In this document: positions 54,410 through 64,000 of the stretch, piece by piece
Numbering within the stretch: position 1 is the first letter of the stretch
How the letters are laid out: each line of letters begins with the position of its first letter
Origin: Elymus sibiricus
Lineage: Eukaryota > Streptophyta > Magnoliopsida > Poales > Poaceae
Direction: 5' to 3'
Length of the DNA stretch: 64,000 nucleotides
NCBI GenBank assembly: GCA_039707655.1
Contig: CM077665.1
Coordinates: forward strand, 83,825,954 to 83,889,953
Translations under genes and position numbers: made by a program
The notes under the pieces: model-generated
Seen by the model: the letters and a program-made list of their open reading frames with translations, nothing else
What the model was told of the DNA's origin: nothing
The model's database searches: none

Positions 54410-57024
54410 TGCTTTCCCTCTCCCCCGACAACGCCAAAAACCACCATGACGCCGCCAGACTGCCGGATCTCGCCGTCGCCTCCCCGACGCCGTCGCCTCC
54501 CCGAGCCCGCTCGCTCCTCGTCGCCGCCCCCGACGCCGTCCCCTGTCGCCGCCCCCCGACGCCGTCGTCTCCCCGAGCCCGCTCGCTCCTCGTCGCCGCC
54601 CCCGACGCCGTCCCCCGTCGCCGTCCCCCGACGCCGTCGCCTCCCCGAGCCCGCTCCGTCCTCCTCCTCCTCCTAGGCGTGCCTCCGGCCACACCGCCGT
54701 TCCCCTCCTCCTCCTAGCTATCCTCCCTCCCCCCCCGCGGTCACCGTCGTCGCCCGCGTCCGTCGCCGTCCCCAACGCCGTCCGTCGCCGGCCACACAAG
54801 GCCATGTTTGATAGCCAAGTATTGAAAACTACAACATTTTAACCTATAGGTAGAAAATACCACAGGCGGATCCAGGATTTTGAACTTGGGTGTTCAATTT
54901 TTTTTTGCCATGTACAATTCTAAAATGTTCATGTAGCTAGCAAGATTTTTTTTTCCATCATAATGACAGTATCGTATAGAAATAACAAAAACGAAGATTA
55001 TTTACTACACAATCATACAACATGTCATGGTCAAAAACAAGGCGTGGTGTCATTATCCTTTACTTGCAGAAATTTTTAATACATGTACGTAGTATACATC
55101 ATATATATGTACGTAGTATACATCATATATATAAAATCTTAGCCAAAAAAATTGGGTGTACATCTGTACACCCATGACCCCATATGGATCCGCCCTGTTT
55201 GACATACAGAAATTTCCTAGAGTATTGAGAATACTGCAAACATGTTTGGTGTTGCTTGGGTAAAACATAAATACTCTAGTTTTCTCACCGTGCCCGTTTT
55301 CTCACCTTGCTCAGTTTAAAAAAGGGAGGTATCGGGTTCTTTTTATTATGCAGAGAAAATACTATGGTTTGGCAAATACTCTAGTGTCAAAACTATAGTT
55401 TTGAGGCGCGTGACACACACACACATACACATCACTAGGCTTTCTTATTAAAGATGGTATTGTTGTTTTATTGTTGCTAAATAAAATGATATTTGCTATA
55501 GCCACAATTTGTTCTCGTTGACGATGCCAATCCCACATCCTCGTCGTCGACTCGGCGCCGACAACCAGTTTGAGAGGCGCCATGTCCGGGACTGGGCTCT
55601 GTCGGGCTGGCACTGGGGGTGCTACCTTCTAGGGCGCGCAGTTTGGTGAGGAATCCGGGTATCGTCGTCGACCCAGAGCTTCTTTGGTGGCGGTCGCGTG
55701 GGCCACTATCGGTGCGGAGGCAGCCGGCAACCGAGGAGGTGGTACGTCGCCGTGTCAGGGAGGAGGACGAGCATGTCTGTCGCTACATGGTTGCGTTGGA
55801 TGCCAGGTTCTCCAATACCTGGCAGTTCCTTCAGGGATCTCACCCGAGCTATGATCATGTGATGGTTCCTTCTCTTTGGGTGTCCACCGCCCACGCTTCA
55901 GGAACCGCGAGTGAACTAGATTATTCGATAATATTCGAGCTGTATTAGTGATAATATTCGATGCTTCATTAACTGGATTGTTCGAGATGTATTAGTGATA
56001 TTATACGATAATATTATATGAAGAGTCCCCGACGATCGTCGGTGATATCATATGCATGATATTTTTTATGTTCACCGAATTTTCATATGTTGATGGTGAT
56101 ATCGTGTTAATTGCATTTTCTTACGTTTGACAACTGCTTGGGCTTATTAGGGACCATGAGGCGTAAGATCTGCAAGGTCTGCCAAAATTCATGTATGGAC
56201 AGTCTTGGAACTATAGTGCAGTTCGGGGTATTTTTGAGAAAGGGATTTCAAAAATCAGTGGTAACGGTCTTTAACTTGAATTTGTATTGAATTCTGATCA
56301 TTGGTTTAGCTATTTTACTGACTTTATTGTTGATTATTAACTACTGCATAGTGTGTTCCTTGCAACATAAGGGAGGACTTCAACAATTCATATGGTAACG
56401 TGTTCTACTTTGAGGATGATGAGGAGCGCGAATTCGAATTGGATCTGCGCAAAGGAAAGAATAAAACCATCATATATGGTGATGGATGGGAGCAGTACAT
56501 TGCCGTGAACAATTTTAAAGGAGGAGAACTCGTAGCTTTTTCCTTAATAGGAGAGGTGAATAGGTTAAGGACATTATATGTCCAAAGCGATGATGATGAC
56601 GATGACGAAGATGACATCATCAGCCAAGATGACCAAGATGACATCGACAGCCAAGATGAAGATGAGGACATCCAAGATGAAGATGCGGACAACCAAGATG
56701 AAGAGGAGGACATCGAAGATGAAGATGATGGTCCTATCCTTTCTGCAATTTTTTCTCAAAGGATGAAGAAGCTTACTCGGGATGATAAAGCTAGTGTGAA
56801 AGAAATGTTACCATCCTCTTCGGCGTTCTTTGGGAAGCCCTTTGAGCACCGTCTAACAAAAACAAACATGGTCAAAAAAGTTATGGTGAGATGTTTTATA
56901 TTCTTTCATCTCTTTTTGGTCATAACCAAGTATGGAGAGATGTCTAACATTTTGTGCTCTCTATTTTCTCTTAATGATGGGGTCTTCAGAAGTTACCTTT
57001 GAAGATGGTTTCCGGAGTGGACAT
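54410..57024 (+). pseudogene. CACTA accessory gene with B3 domain (CACTA B), interrupted by Gypsy 3
   Basis: Same layout as in CACTA A. A GC-rich leader contains a 72-bp tandem repeat (54486-54660). An exon with ATG 55524 (MPIPHPRRRLGAD) shifts frame near 55610 and ends at 55948. Exon 56151-56260 has ATG 56156 (MRRKICKVCQNSC, a Cys cluster). Exon 56352-56885 and exon 56990-57024 follow, cut by Gypsy 3. Phases are all 0. Joined exons give a clear REM-type B3 domain (FGVFLRKGFQKS, CVPCNIREDF, GDGWEQYIAVNNFKGGELVAF) and a long Asp/Glu-rich tail (about 56585-56730). The last three exons have no visible stop. DNA-binding role by family; element role inferred. Confidence 0.68.
54863..55197. mobile_element. 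335-bp MITE-like insertion inside CACTA B
   Basis: Ends CAGGCGGATCCAGG and CCATATGGATCCGCCCTG are imperfect inverted repeats sharing GGCGGATCC / GGATCCGCC. It contains TACGTAGTATACATCATATA twice. It is absent from CACTA A at the same place. No clear target duplication. The flanks 54790-54862 and 55198-55440 look like a further older MITE (GTTTGATAGCC / ACATGTTTGG phrases), unresolved. Confidence 0.5.
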
Positions 57025-57506
57025 TGTCAGTGTCAAAACCGGCGGATCTCGGGTAGGGGGTCCCGAGCTGTGAGTCTTGGATCGATGGTAACAAGGGGAC
57101 GAAGGAGACAATGTTTACCCAGGTTCGGGCCCTCCTATGGAGGTAAAACCCTACGTCCTGCTCGATTATATTGATGGTATGAAGGTTACAGAGTTGATCT
57201 ACCTCGAGATCGACTAACTAAAACCCTAGATGAGTTTCTCTGTCCTACAATCTAAAACCCTCCCGGTTTATATAGACACCGGGGGGTACCTAGGGTTTTA
57301 CACATGACAAGACTCCTGCCGAGAATGGTGATGTCGATTCCCTCATCTTGACTTGGAGTGCACGATGCGCCTTCGGGACTTCCTTCTAGAACACAGGGTC
57401 TCGATGTATCTGGCCCCTCCCACGACAGTCAGAGTGCGGCCCACCAAGCCAGCCTATTGAGAGACAGGCCAGCGGCCCGAGGACCCCTTAGTCCAGGACT
57501 CCCTCA
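57025..57506 (-). repeat. Gypsy 3 3' LTR (482 bp)
   Basis: Plus-strand ends are TGTCAGTGTCAAAACC (57025) and GTCCAGGACTCCCTCA (57506). On the minus strand a TATA box (CTATATAAACCGG, about 57265-57277) and the adjacent polypurine tract (57507-57519) show the element points left. Confidence 0.85.
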
Positions 57507-58074
57507 GTAGCCCCCAAACTAGCCCCCAACGCCAAGGGTCTCAGCTTTGGCAGCTCTGCTTGATCAGAGTCTTCGGCTTGCGGGGTGAGTTCTTCTTCCC
57601 ATTAAAGATCGGTTGATACTTGTCCGGCTTCTGATCACACGATAGCCCGAACACCATGAGTTGTTCAGTCCCGAAGGCCAAACTTCAAAGTGTAAACAGT
57701 GTTTTTTTTGACAACCTTTCTGACGAAGGGTCGTGGCCTACCACGACCGCTGAACCAGTTATGAAAACTCGATTCGCGGTTCGAGGCCGTTTTTACATTA
57801 GCACGACTCATCAATGTATAGATCATGCTCCGTTTCACACGGGAAATGATTAGCATCCCAAGTTCCTTTTGCGCGTGCATAACGGTACACACGTCTTGGG
57901 AAGCGGAGATATTTGCGGCGCAGTAAGGGAGGTTAATCGGTGTTACGCCTCATAAAAGGGGAAAAACCCCAAGGCTTATCCACGCTTCCCATTCGCATCC
58001 TCTGCTTTCCCAACTTTCCCAAGCTCCGAGATCCCAGATCCAGTTCTTCCTCAACTTCTCCTCCGAGCCTAGGC

Positions 58075-61000
58075 ATGGCGGGTTCGGGCTCTATGGGCAA
58101 GTGGGAGGCCTCCACGGTCACCGACAAGGATATCCGGGAGCTAAAGCTCGCCGGCTACCTCCCCGCCAACGTCTTCCACCGCGCTCCAGAAGCGAACCAA
58201 GTCGTCCTCACCCCTAAGCCGGGCGAAAGGGTGGTATTCGTCCCCCATTTCATCCGGGGACTGAGCTTCCCGCTCCACCCCTTCGTCAGGGGCCTCATGT
58301 TCTTCTACGGGTTGGACTTCCATGATCTTCCCCTGAACTCCTTTATGCATATTTCGGCTTTCATCATTCTCTGCGAAGCCTTCCTACGGGTCGAACCGCA
58401 CTTTGGCCGGTGGCTCAAGGTCTTCAACATCAAGCCGACGACTGTCGCGGGCGAGCACGCAGACTGCGGAGGGGCGGTAATCAGCAAGCTTCCCCGCGTT
58501 GAGTGGCCAACTCGCACTTTTATCGACACAATCAAGATCTGGCAGAAAGAATGGTTCTACATCACCGAACCAAGGGATGAGAGCTAGGTGGCGCCTGCCG
58601 AGTTCAGATCCGGACCCCCTACGAGATTGACCTCGTGCCTCAGGAAGGGCCTCGACTGGGGGTCGGATGCAGATGTGAAATTGCTATAGAAGCGCATTAC
58701 CTCGGTGATCAAGGCCAAGGCTGAACTGGTCGATGTGGTCCAGGTCATGCTCCACCGCCGTATCCTCCCCTGTCAGTGCCGGGCCTCCCCAATGTGGGCT
58801 TACCGGCGTGAAGACGATCCTACCGTGTGCCAGCTCTTCCGCACTACCTTCGAGAAGCTGTGGAAGGCATTATTCAACCCTCGGAAAAGCTGGCCGGCCA
58901 AGGAAGAGGATTCAGGCCTAAGCACCGATAACCCACCTACCCAGGTACGGTACAATTTTAATCCATTGACTCTGTTTCTTTGACAAAAAGACTGAACGCC
59001 TTCCCCCTCATTTTCGCAGAAATGGTTGAGTAAAACCGCGAGAGTTAACTGTCCCGCACCACAACCCGAAGACCCCAGGTCGGAGTTGTTGACGGCAATG
59101 CTCGTCGTGGCGCCGTACTCGGCGCCCGAGAAGAAGGAGAAGAAGAAGAAAACCAGAGAAGGTCTCCGCATAAAGGACCAGCCGGACGCCATGCCCGAGG
59201 AAACCCATGCCTCCTCTAGCCATGAGAAAGAGCATGAGGATGGGGGGGGGGAGGCGTTTCCCCCCTCATAAGAAAGAGGGCGGTGTCGCAGGACGCCGCG
59301 GAGGATGTACCTCCCCCTGCCCTGAAGAGGGCGCGTCGACCGAGGTTGATCCTGGCCGACAACAGCTCGGACTCTGACGGAGAGTCCGAGGACTTTGAGA
59401 AGGTTCCCCGAAGGAACCTAAGGGTCAAGCCTCCAGCTCAAAGGTATGAATCCGAAGACTCCCTGGGTTATTTATGCAAAGTTTTCGATGTTTTAAATGC
59501 AAGAATGTCTTTTAATTTGCAGCCCACCGCGCGTTCTCCCTACTGACCAAATATCGGACGGGGAGTCTCCGCCCGCCGAGCTAGCGGAGAGTGGGACTGC
59601 GTCACACCCCACACCTCCCGGGGCCATGAAGGATGACGCGGAGGTGTCATCCCGCCAGGCTCCCTTGGAGCCGAACACAGGCGGTGGAGGTGACCACGCC
59701 ATGGCCGAGGTCGATGCCTCGGTCGCTGAAGACCAGGGGGAGAAAACTCCCGTGGCCGCTGAAGACCAGGGGGAGAAAACTCCCCTGGCCGCTGAAGAGG
59801 AAGAGCGGAGGGATGTCCAGTCCCCTTCGAGGAAATCTCCGGAGCATGATGTGCCTCTAGAGCTACCGACTCAGTCCCCGATCAGAGATCGGGCTAGCCA
59901 ATCACCACCGGTGCCACCGACGACTGGGTGGCCGGTCATGGAGGAGGCTCTATCAAGCGCCCCCATCTCCGAGGATCACCGCGCTCTTATGGGTGCGGTT
60001 TTGCAAGGTATTCAGTCCTTCGATAGCGGACTGAAAGAGGCCTTCAATGGTCTCTTGACGGGCTTCAAGGTGAGTCACGTAATACCCTTTTCCCGAACAA
60101 TCTTAATTTTATTAAGTTTATGCTATCTTTATATATGTAGTAGCCCCCGAGCCCCGGGTGGTTTTGCAAAATTGCGCCCGGGGGTCAAATACTCAGGAGT
60201 GACCAATGATGCGCAAGGCACCATTAGTGCCACAATGTTCTAAAAAGCCCTTAAGAGGACCGAGCATAGGGTCATATCCTTGACGGTTCGGGGGTTGGAA
60301 CGCACATAACCGGCTGTGTGTTTTCTTTATTTTTTGTAGGCCTCGTCCTCGGTGGCGGCCGTTAATGCCGCCGAGCTTACCGAGCTAAATCGGAAGCTCA
60401 GGATCTCCGAAGAGGAGCTTGATAGCCTGAACAAGAGGTTCGACGAGGCACAAGGTAGGCCGAATTGTAACATTCGGGTTGTATATTGTTAGTGATCCAC
60501 ACTGGTAACCCAATGTAATTATTTATTTATTGCTTCCACAGCTTCAGCTGCGGAGGTTGAAAAACTCAAGGCCGAGCTCAAAAAGATGAAGCAAGAGGCC
60601 GCGGATGAGAAGGCGGCCGCCGAACAGGCGGCAGCCGCACTCTCCACTTTGAAAGCTGCGAGTGCTAAGCAGGAGGCCCGGGTGGAGGAGGTGCAGCAGG
60701 AGCTCAAGGACGCCGGCGCAAAGTGCGAGGCCCTTGAGCAGAAAGGCAAAGAGCAAACCACCAAGCTATCCGCGCTGAAATCCGAGCTTCAAAAGAAGCG
60801 GGTGGACAGGCGGTCCTTTGAAGAGGAGGTTCGCCAAGTCTGGGTTGTCACAGATGGTAAGCCATACTCACTACAATGCGCCTTTGGTGGTAGCGGGTTT
60901 GCTTTGCTCACCCAGGTGTGGCGTTCCTCAGGCGTCTGTGCGGATCTCCAGAAGAGTGCAGCGGACGCGAACAAGTTCTATGCTTCGCGGGGGGAGGATG

Positions 61001-61359
61001 ATGAGGCTCGGCTATTCTGGGCACAGTTTGAGTCCCCTGAGCGCTCTCCTCTTCTGAGCGAGCAGATGAAGCAGCTGATGGAGCTGCACAGGATGGCGGA
61101 GCCGGCCATGAAGGATCTCTGCATCCAGCTGTGGCCTGAAGAGCCGTTGCCGAGCAGCTACTTCGGCTTGGTGCAGAAACTGTGCGATGCTGCGCCTCGG
61201 ATTGACGCGCTAAAGCGTTCTACATGCATCGAGGGAGCTCAGATGGCCTTTGCAGAGACCATGGTGCACTGGCCGAAGCTCAAGCCAACCGAGATGGCCA
61301 CCGCACCTCCGCCCCCTGAAAGGAGCATAGGAGCCCCGAGCTATACTTCTCCGCAATGA
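58075..61359 (+). pseudogene. Antisense multi-exon gene of Gypsy 3 ('putative gypsy type transposon' domain)
   Basis: This gene lies opposite to gag-pol, between pol and the 3' LTR. Predicted exons: 58075-58944 (ATG MAGSGSMGKWEAS), 59020-59443, 59523-60069, 60340-60454, 60542-60856 and 60916-61359 (TGA 61357). All introns have GT-AG ends and pyrimidine-rich acceptors. Exon 1 holds the PF04195-type domain (DIRELKLAGYLPANVFHRAP, FPLHPFVRGLMFFYGL, WFYITEPRD). Exons 4-5 are a coiled coil (ELNRKLRISEEELDSLNKRF, then Ala/Glu/Lys-rich), and exon 6 ends in YFGLVQKLCDAAPRI and VHWPKLKP. Stops at 58585-58587 and 58687-58689 and a frameshift at a G-run near 59240 disable this copy. Function unknown. Confidence 0.75.
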
Positions 61360-62677
61360 TGGAGGGTGCTCGGGCGATAGAGGCCCATTGCTCGAAGGAT
61401 GTTTTTTATGAATGAGCGCGTTGTAATATGTCCGAAGACTTTTAACACTTTATAATCAGAGTTGCATGGTTTATCATGTCTTATAAGTCTTTAGTGTTTA
61501 TTTTGACTCCCATGTGGCCATTTTATCTGAAAGTTGCGAGTCGTCGGCTTCAGCCCCCACGTAGATACTACGCGAGGTGTCTCTGCCTCCGCACTGTGAC
61601 CCTTAGTCGAGGAATCGGTGCCCGAAGGCGGTAGTGCGAGGGGGACAAGGCAATCGGACTATGATGCTTTATCGCTTTCACTTAGCCATAGGAGCATAAA
61701 AAATGCGGGGACTGATGACTAGCCCCCAGTGTTTTGTGATGTGCGGATGTAACGGGGCCGAAGCCAGCATCACATGGTTTGTACAAGTACAAAACCCATC
61801 GTATAACACGAAATAACCTCTATCGATTTTTTAGTATGACACTTATGCTCGGATTTGCAGACCGGTTCTCGCTTACTATGACGGTCAATTTTCGGCTTTC
61901 TCCCCTGAGGTGCTTGACCAGACAAACTGGAAACACAATCGCAGTGGTTCTCCCTTTGCCTCTTTAACCGAACGAGCGGAACATATGCGGGCAAACACAG
62001 GAGCCGGGCAACCCAACTATTGACCCAAGACATGGTTCGGATCCGATGCATATAAAGCAAAATCCAAGATGCCGAACACACGACCAGTTGTGTCGGGGTG
62101 ATGCTCAGGGCGATATTTTAAATTCAAGCCCCCGGTCTATTAGCCGGTTGCATCGTAATGTATACCGAACAGTTGCGCGAGAGGCGTTTGACAAGAACAG
62201 AGTATGTACCATAAAATACAGCGGAGGGGCCATGTATAATAATCTTTTAGTTGCTCGCTAATTCTTATAACTCAAATTGCCGAAGCAACTGTTTACAGGT
62301 ATTTTGAAGATAAAACATAGAATTTACAGAGGAGAGGTTGTACCAGGGGTCTTCGATTGGTGGCTTGACGTCCTCGATGTGCCCTGTAGTCAGTCTGCTC
62401 CTGTGCCTCCTAGGGAGTTGCATTCCTTTTAGGGTGGTGCTGTCGTCGAGCGGACCTTGGGAAGAAGGTCTTGAGAAGTCGCCGAAGTATGGATGAGTTT
62501 TACTCTTTAGCAGGTCCTTGATGGTACCTGTGTTATGTTCGAGGACGTGTACTGGTAATGGTTCGGTCCAGCCGAACACTTACCCTTTAATAGTTGTTCC
62601 CCACTGCTGCCCATGGAATCTTGAGTGCAAAGTTGTGCCTTCTTGGCACGTAGGGCTGTGCAATGGGGTGCGTGTCC
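61360..62677 (-). other. Gypsy 3 spacer with no recognisable pol
   Basis: Between the antisense gene and the protease fragment there are only 1.3 kb, too little for RT, RNase H and integrase, and none of their motifs is seen. A 104-codon minus-strand frame (62265-62579; HPYFGDFSRPSSQGPLDDST, HIEDVKPPIEDPWYNL) looks protein-like but I cannot name it. Confidence 0.55.
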
Positions 62678-63520
62678 CTATTTCTGGGGAGAAGAAGATT
62701 CTGGGAGTTCGGATTGAAACCGAGCTCGTTTGTCAACCTTACCTGCCTTTATGGCAGATTTCGGTGTTTGCCGACCGCCCTTGTAATGGAATTCGGCCAC
62801 CAGGGCCAATGCATGTTCCTTAGTTCGTAGGGAACGCTCTGTGTTGCCGTTGACAGTGATGACCCCCTTGGGCCCGGGCATCTTGAGCTTGAGGTATGCG
62901 TAGTGTGGGACGGCGTTGAAGCGAGCGAACGTTGTACGACCTAGCAGGGCGTGATAACCGCTGCGGAAAGGTACGATGTCAAAGATCAAGTCCTCGCTAC
63001 GGAAGTTATCGGGCGAACCGAGCACCACTTCCAGGCTCACAGAGCCCGTGCACCGGGCTTCGACGCCTGGGATCACTCCTTTAAAGGTAGTGTTGCTGGG
63101 TTTGATCCTTGATGGATCTATACCCATCTTTTTCACCATATCTGAGTAAATCAGATTGAGGCTACTTCCTCCGTCCATTAGGACTTTAGTGAGGTGATAC
63201 CCATCAATAATGGGATCTAGGACGAGGGCAGCTGATCCCCCATGACGGATGCTGGTCGGATGGTCTCGTCGATCGAAGGTGATCGGGTACGCCGACCATG
63301 GGTTATACTTCGGGGCTACGGGCTCTACGGCGTAGACCTCTCGAAGGGTGCGCTTCCTCTCCTTTTTGGGTATGTGAGTGGCGTCATCGTCCATTGGTCC
63401 TCCATGTTCACAGTTTTTACCTCTGGAGGGAACTGCTTCTGTCCTCCATTGGTCGGACCGCGGGGCTCGTCATCGTCCTCGCTGCGTGGGCCCTTGCCTT
63501 GCTCCTCGGATGCGAGTTTG
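62678..63520 (-). pseudogene. Gypsy 3 gag end and retropepsin-like protease fragment
   Basis: Minus strand. The gag C-terminal part (KLASEEQGKGPRSEDDDEP, 63520 to about 63400) shifts frame near 63400 into a protease region with ITFDRRDHPTSIRHGG, VLMDGGSSLNLIYSDMVKKM (catalytic DGG; plant Gypsy DTG/DSG equivalent) and YHALLGRTTFARFNAVPHYA. It ends with an unrelated tail after FHYKGG (about 62780), probably the deletion junction. The 5' side is cut by the Copia 3 LTR at 63521. Confidence 0.85.
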
Positions 63521-64000
63521 TGAAAGCACATTTGCTCCCTTGGTGGTTTTGGTAATTAATAACAACATATAAGTCATTGAACTAATGTTTCCACTAAGTA
63601 TATTTCAGTAAAAGTTCAATGATAGGATTGGCAAAAGGATTGTGGAGATTGTGGAAATACCCCAAGATGCAAGGAAATGGATTGGCAAAGCTTCAAGCAA
63701 GAGGACTCTACATTTTACTTTGTGAGAACTCACTTTGAGTCCATAGGAAAGCCAATACTATTAAAAGGGGGTAAGGTATTGATTGGTGAACAAAATGCTC
63801 ATACGTGCACAAGTGATAGTCACCAAAAACACCCACAAGCTCTTCCACAAAAGTCTGTCCAAAGTCAAATATCCAAAATCGGTGCAACCAACACTTTCCA
63901 CTCGGTGCCACCGATTCCCATACTCAGACAGACATTAGCCAAACCCTATCTTTTCGGTGCAACCGATTCTGCTTCGGTACCACCGAGTTTAGGTTGCCAA
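63521..64000 (+). mobile_element. Copia 3: 5' part of an LTR (inserted in Gypsy 3)
   Basis: TGAAAGCACATTTGCTCCC begins exactly where the Gypsy 3 gag sequence stops. It matches the Copia 2 LTR in start and general order. CGGTNNNACCG motifs lie at 63880 (ends A), 63903, 63955 and 63975. The window ends before its TATA box. The strand assumes this is a plus-oriented LTR as in Copia 2. Confidence 0.85.

Larger units (their letters stand above)
48554..57024 (+). mobile_element. CACTA element B (inserted in the Gypsy 2 LTR; interrupted by Gypsy 3)
   Basis: Terminal repeat CACTAGTAGAAAAC at 48554, a subterminal TTTAGTCCCGG array, a tnp2 gene, 338-bp and 41-bp tandem repeats, an internal TTTAGTCCCGG array, and a B3-like gene interrupted at 57024 by Gypsy 3. 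Same family as CACTA A but more complete on the left. The right end is outside the window. Confidence 0.9.
57025..63520 (-). mobile_element. Gypsy 3, minus strand, with antisense gene; inserted in CACTA B, interrupted by Copia 3
   Basis: Read on the minus strand: a gag-protease fragment (63520-62678), an internal deletion of RT, RNase H and integrase, a spacer, an antisense gene on the plus strand (58075-61359), a polypurine tract TTTGGGGGCTAC and the 3' LTR (57506-57025). I recall this LTR and protease from an abundant Triticeae family (Fatima-like; name not verified). Target duplication cannot be checked. Confidence 0.85.

Noticed and set aside
56405..56766. Ser-rich minus-strand and Met/Lys-rich plus-strand frames
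   Set aside because: Shadows of the Asp/Glu-rich tail of the B3-like protein.
61360..62260. Small plus-strand frames between the antisense gene and the protease fragment
   Set aside because: Short, without domains or splice continuity with exon 6, which ends in a normal stop.

Overview
This is a transposon-rich segment of a grass nuclear genome. It is most likely Triticeae (wheat, Aegilops or a close relative), judged from the mix of SIRE-type Copia, Athila-type and other Gypsy elements, large CACTA elements with TTTAGTCCCGG subterminal repeats, Harbinger and Stowaway-like elements, and a GC-rich monocot gene with short introns. No bacterial-style operons, CRISPR arrays or rRNA genes were seen. 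About 80% of the window is transposable-element (TE) DNA. One well-supported host gene was found: a GARP/G2-like transcription factor of the NIGT1/HRS1/HHO type on the minus strand at 23347-24973, with five exons, clean splice sites and an open 397-aa reading frame.

Layout. (1) 1-12103: a SIRE-like Copia element starting inside its 5' LTR, with gag, pol and a third 'env-position' ORF, a full LTR at 9965-11532, then a second partial internal region. This LTR-internal-LTR-internal arrangement ends in a 15-bp remnant of the LTR terminus. The element sits inside (2) CACTA element A (12104-18085), which has a gutted tnp2 transposase and a second gene with a B3-like domain. (3) 18086-31359: the gene island, holding a tRNA-like SINE head, AT-rich degenerate repeats, a microsatellite, an array of about 490-bp repeats, the NIGT1-type gene, several MITEs, a non-autonomous Harbinger element and a B3-domain relic. 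(4) 31360-64000: a six-deep nest in which each element is interrupted by the next and none closes inside the window: Gypsy 1 (minus) > Copia 2 > Gypsy 2 (Athila-like) > CACTA B > Gypsy 3 (minus) > Copia 3.

How the parts work together. Almost every TE protein is broken by stops, frameshifts or deletions, so the window mostly records past activity. The most interesting regulatory designs are these. (a) Both CACTA elements carry two genes, tnp2 and a B3-like gene. Where both promoters can be seen (CACTA B), each is preceded by an array of the same TTTAGTCCCGG palindromes and a TATA box. (b) The U3 regions of two distinct Copia LTR families have arrays of one 11-bp palindromic motif, CGGTNNNACCG, directly upstream of TATA. 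(c) Gypsy 2 has a third ORF behind an LTR-like GC palindrome and its own TATA box. (d) Gypsy 3 carries a multi-intron antisense gene between pol and the 3' LTR. Family names are assigned from recognised motifs and protein resemblance only; no database search was possible.
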